Shown here: piece after piece, positions 7,281-13,276 of the stretch
Layout of the letters: the number at the start of each line of letters is the position of its first letter
Numbering within the stretch: the first letter of the stretch is position 1
From: JAGLTN01 sp023135255
Lineage (GTDB): Bacteria; Planctomycetota; Phycisphaerae; Sedimentisphaerales; Anaerobacaceae
NCBI GenBank assembly: GCA_030639495.1
Contig: DAOWCP010000068.1
Coordinates: forward strand, 1-13,276
Direction of reading: 5' to 3'
Length of the DNA stretch: 13,276 bases
Program-made: the position numbers and the translations under genes
The notes under the pieces: generated by a model
Databases searched by the model: none
What the model saw: the letters and a program-made list of their open reading frames with translations, nothing else
What the model was told of the DNA's origin: nothing

Positions 7281-7372
7281 AAATTTCCGCGGGGAAAGTT
7301 ATAATCTCGATGTATCTCGATATCCGCGGATAAACGGAAAGACTCGACTGTGAGTAGTATAAAGGATAAATT
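7266..7372 (+). promoter_or_regulatory. Palindrome/CCGCGG array upstream of grpE (copy A of a shared element)
   Basis: In order: near-palindrome TACCCTTCAGGGTA (7266-7279, overlapping the dnaJ stop); TTTCCGCGGGGAAA (7284-7297); perfect palindrome TATCCGCGGATA (7321-7332), continuing as AACGGAAAGA; TCGACTG (7344-7350); AGTAGTATAAA (7353-7363). The same blocks in the same order, with nearly the same spacing, stand upstream of rpmB at 12176-12290. TATAAA at 7358-7363, about 22 bases before the grpE ATG, could be a -10 box. Alternatively the array is an operator or a structured leader. The regulator is unknown. Confidence 0.6.
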
Positions 7373-7384
7373 TGGTAACAGTCT

Positions 7385-8002
7385 ATGAAAAATAAAAAAG
7401 AAGATAAAACAGTAAAAAACAAAAAAGCTGATGCTAAAGAGGCAAAGATCGAAGAGCTTCAAAAGCAGATAGAGCAGCTTAAGCAGGAAAAGGACGAGAT
7501 GTTTGCCAAGCTTCAGCGGGTTGTTGCTGATTATGATAATTATCAAAAACGTGCCCCCAAGCAGATCGCTGATTCGGTGCGGTATGAAAAAGAAAAGATC
7601 ATTAAATCACTTTTGCCGATGCTGGATAATTTCGAACATACCCTTGCCGGTGCTGAATCTGCTGAGAGCGTCGAAGATCTGCTCAAAGGTGTCAGGATTA
7701 TTTATGACCAGGCCTGCGACGTACTTAAATCTCACAATGTCGAGATAATCAGCTCTTTAGGTGAAAAATTTGACCCGTCTTTGCATCAGGCAATGATGAG
7801 AAAACAAGACGCTGAATATGAAGATAATATTGTTATAGAAGAATTTCAGAAAGGCTATAAGCTTGGCGATCGCGTCATCAGACCAAGTAAGGTTATTGTC
7901 AATAAGCTGCCCGAAGATGGGGAAGAAGAAAAACAACAAGAATCGCAGCAGCCACAAGAACAGCAGCCAGAAACTGACGAACAGGTTGAATCAGAGGATT
8001 AG
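7385..8002 (+). CDS. grpE: Nucleotide exchange factor GrpE
   Basis: A 205-residue GrpE, which releases ADP from DnaK. The N-terminal 15 residues are Lys-rich and disordered. A long coiled coil follows (about 18-75: EELQKQIEQLKQEKDE, then VVADYDNYQKR), then the four-helix dimer region with LLPMLDNFEHTL (76-87), and the beta domain carrying LGEKFDPSLHQAM and GYKLGDRVIRPSKVIV, the family signature. The C-terminus is an acidic/Gln tail. There is no strong Shine-Dalgarno directly before ATG 7385 (GGTAAC at 7374-7379 is weak), but the coding signature fixes the frame. The order dnaJ-grpE, with a 104-base gap and its own promoter-like array, suggests that it can be transcribed apart from dnaJ. Confidence 0.95.
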   Translation: MKNKKEDKTVKNKKADAKEAKIEELQKQIEQLKQEKDEMFAKLQRVVADYDNYQKRAPKQIADSVRYEKEKIIKSLLPMLDNFEHTLAGAESAESVEDLLKGVRIIYDQACDVLKSHNVEIISSLGEKFDPSLHQAMMRKQDAEYEDNIVIEEFQKGYKLGDRVIRPSKVIVNKLPEDGEEEKQQESQQPQEQQPETDEQVESED

Positions 8003-8017
8003 GAAAGAAGTACAGCT

Positions 8018-8338
8018 ATGCCAACCTATGAATATGTATGCAAAAATTGCGGCCATCAGTTTGAAAAGTTTCAATCCATTACCGCAAACAGTCTTCGCAA
8101 ATGTCCGCAGTGCGGCAAGATGAAGCTGCAAAGGCTTATCGGCAGCGGGGCGGGGATAATATTCAAAGGCTCAGGGTTCTACCAAACCGACTACAGAACC
8201 GATAGTTATAAGTCCGGCGAAAAGAAAGAAAAAGAGCAGACTAAAAAGGCTGCTGAAAAAACCACTACCAGCGAGACCAAATCTAAAGAGAAAAAAGCTC
8301 CCGCAGCTAAAGATACAGACAAAAAGAAGGCTGTATAA
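8018..8338 (+). CDS. FmdB-family small zinc-ribbon protein
   Basis: A 106-residue protein with an N-terminal zinc ribbon: MPTYEYVCKNCGHQFE gives Cys8 and Cys11, and RKCPQCGK gives Cys29 and Cys32. The segment after it, LIGSGAGIIFKGSGFYQTDYR, is diagnostic of the FmdB/CxxC_CxxC_SSSS family. The role of the family is not settled; the name comes from a proposed regulator of formamidase genes. The C-terminal 40 residues are a Lys/Glu/Ala/Thr-rich, probably disordered tail. It starts 15 bases after grpE with AGGA at 8001-8004, so it is very likely in the grpE message. I recall this gene next to chaperone genes in planctomycetes. A degenerate copy of part of it lies at 8459-8497. Confidence 0.88.
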   Translation: MPTYEYVCKNCGHQFEKFQSITANSLRKCPQCGKMKLQRLIGSGAGIIFKGSGFYQTDYRTDSYKSGEKKEKEQTKKAAEKTTTSETKSKEKKAPAAKDTDKKKAV

Positions 8339-8374
8339 TTATTTCATCAGCTTTGTGGAGTTTTGCAAATACCC

Positions 8375-8442
8375 CCCTCCAGCCGTCTGAAAGCTGAGGG
8401 TTAAAACTCAACTAAATCAGAGTCTACATTTATCTTTTTTTT
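8375..8442. terminator. Possible terminator hairpins between the convergent genes
   Basis: CCCTC-C-AGC (8375-8383) can pair with GCTGAGGG (8393-8400) with one bulged base. A small ACTC/GAGT hairpin (8406-8409 with 8420-8423) is followed after 11 bases by eight T (8435-8442). The site suits termination of the + strand fmdB message facing the convergent - strand genes, but neither hairpin is directly joined to the U run, so this is weak. Confidence 0.3.
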
Positions 8443-8458
8443 CTTCTGAGCATCATAC

Positions 8459-8497
8459 CGGCAAGATGAAGCTGTAAAGGCTTTATCGGCGGCGAGG
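8459..8497 (+). pseudogene. Degenerate fragment duplicated from the fmdB-like gene
   Basis: Bases 8459-8497 match 8113-8150 inside the zinc-ribbon gene: 35 of 38 aligned bases are identical, with one inserted T that breaks the frame. The shared stretch covers codons around the GKMKLQRLIGS region. It ends exactly against the stop codon of the - strand gene (8498-8500). It is too short to encode anything and is best read as the scar of a local duplication or rearrangement. Confidence 0.65.
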
Positions 8498-10084
8498 TTA
8501 TTCGCTTTCAGTGTATGGTATTAGTGATCTTGGGTATGAGGTTTTCTTTGGAGTTGCCATCGTTATTGGCAGGTCAACATTTATCTGGGAAGGGTTTCTC
8601 ACTGCGGCGATGAGTTTTTCGGCAGATATCTTCGTTGGCTGGGTTGATAGTTCCGGAAATGAGTATGTTTCGAGATGGCTGTCGTAAAAGAGCGGGTTTT
8701 TTTGGGGGACGACGAATGATTTGCTGGCTTGGCCTTTGTCGTCGATGTGTGTAATGTATGTTCTTGTAAAGAGGCCATTCTGCTGTTTTGAACTGTAGAC
8801 GAGCCATTTACTGTTGCTTGAGAAGCAGTGCCATGACTGACTTTGGTCGGTGTTAATGGAAAGTTTTTCATAGTTGAATTTGCCCGTTTTTTCAGCCTGT
8901 TTTAAATCGGTGATGTACAGGTCACTGCTCGGCAGCCAAGCGGGGAACGATCCATAATCAGCTAAGCATGTTATGAGCCAGCGACCATCGGGGCTTGTCC
9001 GAGGCATGAGTGCGCTTTTTTTGGTTTGGCTTGCGGGCAGGACAGGTTCCGGCGTGCCCCAGATGTCTTTGGTTATGTCGTAGGCGATTCGCATCAGGTC
9101 GTATCTTACTTTGTCGTATCCGTTGGGGGGCAGTTTTTTTGAGTTTTTCCAGGCGAAGTCTGTGGAGCAGTAGTAAAGGTGTTTGCCATCTGCAGAGAAC
9201 ATTGGATATGATTCCAGTTTTTTCTTTTGTGCCAGGTCGTTGATGCGGGTTACTTTGTGGGTTTGGGTGTTGTAGTATGCGATCATTGAGTCCATGTCTA
9301 TTGCGTCACGGACCTCGTTTTTTGCTAAGTGGAAGAAGCGGCTAATTTTGTTTTTTGAGTATGCGATTATTTTTCCGTCTGGGTGCCATGAGTTGTACCC
9401 AAATTTTGTGCCTATCTTCTGTACTTTGTCGTTTTGGATGTATAGTGTGTTTGTGCCGTGAATGCCGCTTCTTATGCCTATTGTTGCTTTTTCGGTTTTG
9501 TGGTTTAAGGGGCTGTGACAATTGACGCAACCAGAATGGAAGCCTTGGTTTGTTATTACGGTGCGGGTTTTGAAGTTCGTCAGGTTTTGCTGGAGGAGTT
9601 CTATGGGGCCATTCTCTCTTGACCGGTAATGATGGAGGTGAATTTTTCTGTAGAACAGGTATGGGTCGATATCTTCTGCTGCTATATTATTTTCTATGGT
9701 TTTGTATTTTAGCCAATTGCTGTTTTTTGTTTTGGTGTAGATGTCGATATTAAGGGTTTTTCCCTTGTTGTTTTTTAGTAAATTGTGCCAGGGTTTTGCG
9801 GGGAATATTATTTTGGAAGTTGAGCTGTTTATTTCGATTTTATCTTTTGAATCGCAGTATGCTTTGACGAGGTATTTTTCTGCCTGGATTTCTATGTTGA
9901 AGTTCATTGGGGCGATGTTTGGCGGGATAGTAACACCCGAATAATCGGGGCGGATGGCAGGGGATTGGTCTGATGTCTCGCAGCTTGAGAGGTCAGGAGA
10001 GTTTACAAAGCCTGCGATAGCGATGACTATCAGCAGGGCTGTGATTGTTGGGATAATATATTTTAGTTTAATTTTATTTTTCAT
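8498..10084 (-). CDS. Membrane-anchored PD40/TolB-like propeller protein with one haem-c site
   Basis: A 528-residue protein with an N-terminal hydrophobic segment (about residues 9-27, no lipobox), which probably anchors it outside the inner membrane. RPDYSGVTIPPNIAPMNFNIE (45-65) is a conserved-looking segment. GCVNCHSP gives one CxxCH haem-binding motif (186-190). The following region carries PD40/TolB-type beta-propeller blades: WHPDGKIIAYS (233-243), FSADGKHLYYCS (296-307), SPDGRWLITC (364-373) and FSSNSKWLVYSS (421-432). Such blades usually bind proteins or glycans. A single haem beside a propeller suggests redox sensing or electron transfer, but no partner is seen. The start overlaps the stop of the upstream gene by ATGA, indicating translational coupling. 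I recall similar PD40 proteins in Bacteroides paired with a DUF6057-like membrane protein. The function is unknown. Confidence 0.85.
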   Translation of the reverse strand: MKNKIKLKYIIPTITALLIVIAIAGFVNSPDLSSCETSDQSPAIRPDYSGVTIPPNIAPMNFNIEIQAEKYLVKAYCDSKDKIEINSSTSKIIFPAKPWHNLLKNNKGKTLNIDIYTKTKNSNWLKYKTIENNIAAEDIDPYLFYRKIHLHHYRSRENGPIELLQQNLTNFKTRTVITNQGFHSGCVNCHSPLNHKTEKATIGIRSGIHGTNTLYIQNDKVQKIGTKFGYNSWHPDGKIIAYSKNKISRFFHLAKNEVRDAIDMDSMIAYYNTQTHKVTRINDLAQKKKLESYPMFSADGKHLYYCSTDFAWKNSKKLPPNGYDKVRYDLMRIAYDITKDIWGTPEPVLPASQTKKSALMPRTSPDGRWLITCLADYGSFPAWLPSSDLYITDLKQAEKTGKFNYEKLSINTDQSQSWHCFSSNSKWLVYSSKQQNGLFTRTYITHIDDKGQASKSFVVPQKNPLFYDSHLETYSFPELSTQPTKISAEKLIAAVRNPSQINVDLPITMATPKKTSYPRSLIPYTESE

Positions 10085-11925
10085 TTGGGTCGGCCTGTAA
10101 ATTCAGACATCCGATTGAATTTTCTTACAAAGTAGTAGAGGTAAGTGTCACCATATTTTTCATTAAGTATTTTTAGCTGGAGTTGTTCGTTTCCGGTGTA
10201 CTGGTTCATCAGGGCGTAAAACTGTTTTGCGTATTGGATGGTTTGTTGTGGTATTTTGTAGCCTTGGAGGTTTACATTTTTTTTGGTGCTGTAGGTGTGC
10301 GCCAGGATGGCGAATTGGTAGACAGTGGGCAGTTGTTTGTAGCCAAAGTCGGGGAGTTGGTCGAGGCAGTTTATAAATTTGTCTGTGCTTTTGGTTATTA
10401 TGTACCATGCCATCAGGTAGTCGAAAGCCATTTTATTTTCGGGATTTGCTTCAAGTAGATATGTTAAGAAATCTTTATGTGTTATTGTGGCCATGCTGAC
10501 GTTTTTTTGGAGCATATTTTTGCGAGCGGACAGTATTTCTTTATTATTTGCTAAAGATGGGTCCTGTTTTATGGCTTTTAGCTGTTTATTTGCCCATTCT
10601 TTTTGGAATAGGGTTTTGCTCAGAGCGGTCAGGAAAGTTTTTGCTGTTTCGGTGTTGCCTTTGATCATGTTTATCCATGCGAGTCTTTGCAGGAATATGT
10701 CACGTTCGCCGAGCCGACTTATATTTCGTGCGAGGTAGTGTTCGGCGAGGTTTATTATGCCGAGGTCGAGATAGATATCGAATACTGTCAGGTTTGTGCT
10801 GATGGTTTTGTTGTCGGAGAATAGCAGGGCGTCCGGGTGCTGGGTGTATTTGAACAAACCATCGTTTAGTTTGCCGCTGTGGTAGAGCGCTGCTGTTGCG
10901 TGGTGGACGGCGAAGAAGTTGTTGGGGAGTTTCTCGGCGAGGTCGAGGACCTTTTGCCAGTTTTTATGGTAGGAATAATAATCGATGGCGAAAAAGGTTT
11001 TTTGTTTTTTGTCATAGGCTAAAGATGTTGCAGTTAGGGCGATGGCGAGTATTGCGACCAGCGTTGCAGTTTTGTAAAACGGGTTTTTATTTTTTGTTTT
11101 GAGGCTGGTCTTTTTAATAATGCTGAATATGCCAGCAAGGAATGTTATTGCGACAGGTAAAGCGTATAGCAGGTAAACGAAGTTGAGCATTTTACTGCGA
11201 TCAGAGAAAGATGTGGTTTTCCATGAGAAGGGCAGTAGGTCGCAGTAGGAATTTGTCAGGCTGATATCGCAGTAAATTACACCAATTATGTATGGGATAA
11301 TTGCAGCCTGGGCGGCGTATATAATTGCGTTGATATAGTTTTTGCTAATCAGCAACTCATATATGATGCATAAGAGTACCAGATATAGCAGGGATGGGCC
11401 CAGGATGTAGTATATTATTGGGGATGCTATTATTAGCGCCACTGGTTTTATTTTGGAAGGAAGTTTCAGGTAAAGACAGAATAAAATCAGTTGCACAGCG
11501 ATGGTGTTGAAAGCGGCGAAGTGAAAAGTGTAATGATTGTACAGGAAAAGTATTATCAGCGGGGGCAGATAGCTTAGATGGCGCAGGGCGGGTGCGTTTA
11601 GTTTTTTTGATATATAGGTCAGGGCAATGAAGATCAGCCAGGTCTGGGCGGTTATTATAAGGGCGCCTGCTGCGTTGAAATTAAAAAACTGTGCTACCAA
11701 GGCGTAGATATATTGGCCAGGGCCTGCGGGGTAAACAAGATGTTGATGTAAAAAGTGCGGGGTTGTAAAAAAAACAGGGAAATTGGTGATGGTACTGCCG
11801 CCATGATAGATAAGAACAGGATTTACTATTATGTAGACGCTGAGGAAATAAAATGCGAAAAATGACAACGGTAACAGGGCTTTGCTTGTAAGTGGTCTTG
11901 CTGATATCGAGTTCAGTTCTTGCAT
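10081..11925 (-). CDS. Polytopic membrane protein with helical-repeat C-terminus (DUF6057-like)
   Basis: A 614-residue protein in two halves. Residues 1-305 contain about eight hydrophobic spans (near 16-36, 86-105, 116-130, 140-154, 161-193, 199-219, 247-270 and 287-304) with a loop after the first span reading TPHFLHQHLVYPAGPGQ. Residues 312-614 are soluble and helical, beginning AIDYYSYHKNWQKVLDLAEKLP, and look like TPR-type repeats. This order matches my memory of the Bacteroidetes DUF6057 family, which I hold with moderate confidence and could not check. No enzyme motif was recognised. The bases before the ATG read CCCTCC on the coding strand, which is not a Shine-Dalgarno; TATAAA lies close upstream, so a leaderless start is possible. 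It is the first gene of a two-gene operon with the haem/propeller protein, and both probably act at the cell envelope. Confidence 0.85.
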   Translation of the reverse strand: MQELNSISARPLTSKALLPLSFFAFYFLSVYIIVNPVLIYHGGSTITNFPVFFTTPHFLHQHLVYPAGPGQYIYALVAQFFNFNAAGALIITAQTWLIFIALTYISKKLNAPALRHLSYLPPLIILFLYNHYTFHFAAFNTIAVQLILFCLYLKLPSKIKPVALIIASPIIYYILGPSLLYLVLLCIIYELLISKNYINAIIYAAQAAIIPYIIGVIYCDISLTNSYCDLLPFSWKTTSFSDRSKMLNFVYLLYALPVAITFLAGIFSIIKKTSLKTKNKNPFYKTATLVAILAIALTATSLAYDKKQKTFFAIDYYSYHKNWQKVLDLAEKLPNNFFAVHHATAALYHSGKLNDGLFKYTQHPDALLFSDNKTISTNLTVFDIYLDLGIINLAEHYLARNISRLGERDIFLQRLAWINMIKGNTETAKTFLTALSKTLFQKEWANKQLKAIKQDPSLANNKEILSARKNMLQKNVSMATITHKDFLTYLLEANPENKMAFDYLMAWYIITKSTDKFINCLDQLPDFGYKQLPTVYQFAILAHTYSTKKNVNLQGYKIPQQTIQYAKQFYALMNQYTGNEQLQLKILNEKYGDTYLYYFVRKFNRMSEFTGRPK

Positions 11926-12175
11926 GGAGGGTATTTTATAAGTTTTTTTTGGTTAAGTATACATTTTTTTTAAAAAGCTTATTTTTACGTTAGAAATGCG
12001 GAGATGGTGAACTTGTTCAGGGTGAATTTGGCAGTTAAAACGGCATATTTTCAGCGTTAAGCGGGTTTTGGGGGCAATAGTAAGCTTTTTCTGATTAAAA
12101 TGAGGTTTGTTCTTGCAATGTTGATATGAAGTCTTATACTCTTAAGGTTTATAGAAATCTGACTTTAAAAAGCTA
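11926..12175. other. Divergent spacer between the - strand operon and rpmB
   Basis: No gene is supported. Nearest the - strand gene it is very AT-rich, with T/A runs (11943-11950, 11964-11976) and, read on the - strand, TATACT and TATAAA boxes that could serve as -10 elements. An 18-codon frame at 12004-12060 has no supporting features. TACTCTTAAGGTTTA at 12137-12151 is a partial copy of the palindrome found at 12176-12189. The rest shows nothing I can name. Confidence 0.4.
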
Positions 12176-12290
12176 TACCCTTAAGGGTAGTAAATGTCCG
12201 CGAATAAGGCCTTAACTGGTTATTTTTAAGTTATTTACCCGCGGATAAACGAAAAAATTCGACTGACTGTTAAGTAGTATAAATTATGAC
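12176..12290 (+). promoter_or_regulatory. Palindrome/CCGCGG array upstream of rpmB (copy B of the shared element)
   Basis: In order: perfect palindrome TACCCTTAAGGGTA (12176-12189); CCGCGAATAAGG (12198-12209); CCGCGGATAAACGAAAAA (12239-12256); TCGACTG (12259-12265); AGTAGTATAAA (12273-12283). It parallels the array before grpE block by block. The distance between the two CCGCG boxes is 41 bases here and 37 there, and between the palindrome and the first box 22 and 21. AGGAG at 12291-12295 and the rpmB ATG follow directly, so this is the promoter/leader region of rpmB. TATAAA at 12278-12283 may be the -10. Confidence 0.6.
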
Positions 12291-12302
12291 AGGAGTATAA
12301 AA

Positions 12303-12569
12303 ATGTCCAGAGTTTGTCATTTTACAGGTAAACGCACTATAGCCGGCAGAAGTATTGCCAGACGTGGTAAGGCTAAACACCTTGGTGGTGTTGGTAGAAA
12401 TATTACCGGAATAACTAAAAGAAAATTTAAACCTAATATTCAGAAAGTTCGTGCAGTTATTGACGGCACGGTTTGCAGGATCAGGGTTTCGGCTAAGGCT
12501 ATCCGTATGGGGCTGGTTGTTAAGCCGCCAAAGAGAAACTATAAGCCCGCTGAGAAGGCGACAGCTTAA
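12303..12569 (+). CDS. rpmB: Large ribosomal subunit protein bL28
   Basis: An 88-residue basic ribosomal protein of the 50S subunit. MSRVCHFTGKRTIAGRSIARRG is the usual start of bL28, and KRKFKPNIQKVRAVIDGTVCRIRVSAKAIR is the conserved core that binds 23S rRNA. It is slightly longer than the E. coli protein because of a C-terminal extension rich in Lys, Pro and Ala. Only one of the Cys residues of the zinc-binding bL28 form is evident, so a zinc-free type is likely. AGGAG at 12291-12295, seven bases before the ATG, fixes the start. It is followed by its own terminator, so it appears to be transcribed alone, from the array at 12176-12290. Confidence 0.93.
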   Translation: MSRVCHFTGKRTIAGRSIARRGKAKHLGGVGRNITGITKRKFKPNIQKVRAVIDGTVCRIRVSAKAIRMGLVVKPPKRNYKPAEKATA

Positions 12570-12598
12570 TCAGGTTGATTATATTTATCGTTATTTGC

Positions 12599-12633
12599 AA
12601 GCGAGGCGGGTTACACTGTCCTCGCTTTTTTTT
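12599..12633 (+). terminator. Intrinsic terminator after rpmB
   Basis: AAGCGAGG (12599-12606) pairs perfectly with CCTCGCTT (12620-12627) around a 13-base loop, followed by a run of eight T (12626-12633). This is a clear Rho-independent terminator, 30 bases after the rpmB stop. The T run touches the first possible gatC ATG (12634). Confidence 0.85.
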
Positions 12634-12645
12634 ATGGAAACCAAG

Positions 12646-12951
12646 ATGAAAAAAATTGACGCAGAACAGGTGCGGAAGGTCGCGAAGCTTTCAAGGCTTG
12701 ACCTTACGGATGCAGAGGTGCAGGAGTTTTCCGGTCAGCTTAGTGCGATCTTTAAATATGTAGAAAAGATGAACGAGGTTGATACCGATGGTGTTGAGCC
12801 TTTGGCGCATTGTTTGGGTGTGAATAACTGTTTCAGGGATGATGTTGTGCGGCAGTCTCTGGGGGTTGAGAAGACCCTTGCTAATGCACCAGAGAGAGAT
12901 GATGAGTTTTTTAAGGTTCCCAAAATACTTGATGACAATTCCGGAGCGTAA
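12646..12951 (+). CDS. gatC: Aspartyl/glutamyl-tRNA amidotransferase subunit C
   Basis: A 101-residue GatC, the small subunit that clamps GatA to GatB in the complex converting Glu-tRNA(Gln) and/or Asp-tRNA(Asn) to the amide. The signature runs IDAEQVRKVAKLSRLDLTDAEVQEFSGQLSAIFKYVEKMNEVDTDGVEP and then the mid-region RDD. I chose ATG 12646 because it gives the usual length (95-100) and the standard MKKID start. ATG 12634 is in frame four codons earlier, but it abuts the U run of the rpmB terminator. Ribosome-binding signals are weak for both. gatA begins 39 bases downstream. Confidence 0.92.
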   Translation: MKKIDAEQVRKVAKLSRLDLTDAEVQEFSGQLSAIFKYVEKMNEVDTDGVEPLAHCLGVNNCFRDDVVRQSLGVEKTLANAPERDDEFFKVPKILDDNSGA

Positions 12952-12990
12952 TTTTCTGTTGGGCGGTTTATAGCAAAAAGGTTTTTGATA

Positions 12991-13276
12991 ATGCAGAATA
13001 AATTGTTGGATATGGGGATCAAAGAACTGCGGGATGAGATAGCGGCGGGACGTGTTAAGAGTGTTTCGGCTGTCGAAGCGGTTTTCGAATCTATTGAGAA
13101 ACGTGAGGCTTTGATCGGCGCTTATATCAGTACTTTCAAAGAGCGGGCGATAGCCAAGGCCCAGGAAACAGACTCGAAAGTCGCAGCGGGCGAAAAGGTG
13201 GGAGCACTTGCGGGTGTGCCGATAGCTTTGAAAGATAATATATGCAGCGATTTCGGGGCGACGACTTGCGGGTCCA
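12991..13276 (+). CDS. gatA: Aspartyl/glutamyl-tRNA amidotransferase subunit A (5' part)
   Basis: The first 95 codons of GatA, open at the window edge. GatA is the amidase subunit that hydrolyses glutamine to supply ammonia for transamidation. AAAAGG at 12976-12981, nine bases before ATG 12991, supports the start. ELRDEIAAGRVKSVSAVEA is the usual N-terminal helix, and LAGVPIALKDNIC (73-85) contains the catalytic Lys81 of the Ser-cisSer-Lys triad. The two serines lie beyond the window. The gene order gatC-gatA is common; gatB is not seen here. Confidence 0.93.
   Translation, partial: MQNKLLDMGIKELRDEIAAGRVKSVSAVEAVFESIEKREALIGAYISTFKERAIAKAQETDSKVAAGEKVGALAGVPIALKDNICSDFGATTCGS

Noticed and set aside
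12004..12060. 18-codon frame between the - strand operon and rpmB
   Set aside because: Very short, poor ribosome-binding spacing and no recognisable peptide. Frames of this length are expected by chance.

Overview
The window is a bacterial chromosome segment of moderate to low GC. It most resembles a planctomycete of the Phycisphaerae/Sedimentisphaerales type. That placement is an inference from memory: it rests on the GroEL sequence style (GYLSPHFVT in the first copy), on a GroEL/GroES/DnaJ/GrpE/FmdB gene cluster, and on long T-rich intergenic DNA. No rRNA gene or other marker is present to confirm it.

Layout. Positions 1-542 are AT-rich non-coding DNA with T/A tracts repeating about every 10 bp and, at 449-475, a perfect 12-bp-arm palindrome. 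Positions 543-2040 hold two closely spaced AT-rich genes of unknown function. The first has a conserved-looking YVGDIGDYGKYG N-terminus and an FLDPDNG motif. The second has a weak PD-(D/E)XK nuclease-like signature. After a 318-base spacer comes a chaperone block on the + strand: groEL1 (with a GGM-rich tail), groES, groEL2 (without that tail), dnaJ, grpE, and a small FmdB-type zinc-ribbon gene. No dnaK, no hrcA and no CIRCE operator are visible. Positions 8339-8497 are a spacer with a 39-base degenerate copy of part of the fmdB gene. On the - strand, 11925 down to 8498, lie two genes with an ATGA overlap: a polytopic membrane protein with a helical-repeat C-terminal half, then a membrane-anchored protein with one CxxCH haem site and TolB/PD40-like propeller repeats. 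After a 377-base spacer the + strand resumes with rpmB (bL28), a clear intrinsic terminator, gatC, and the first 95 codons of gatA, cut by the window end.

How the genes work together. GroEL/GroES folds proteins in a closed chamber, while DnaJ and GrpE are the co-chaperone and nucleotide-exchange factor of a DnaK encoded elsewhere. rpmB, gatC and gatA belong to translation: a ribosomal protein and the amidotransferase that makes Gln-tRNA(Gln) and/or Asn-tRNA(Asn). The most interesting non-coding signal links these two worlds. A roughly 110-base array of palindromes and CCGCGG boxes, ending in AGTAGTATAAA, stands immediately upstream of both grpE and rpmB, and looks like a shared promoter/operator region or leader. 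The two candidate novel gene systems are the 543-2040 pair and the haem/propeller plus membrane protein pair at 8498-11925.
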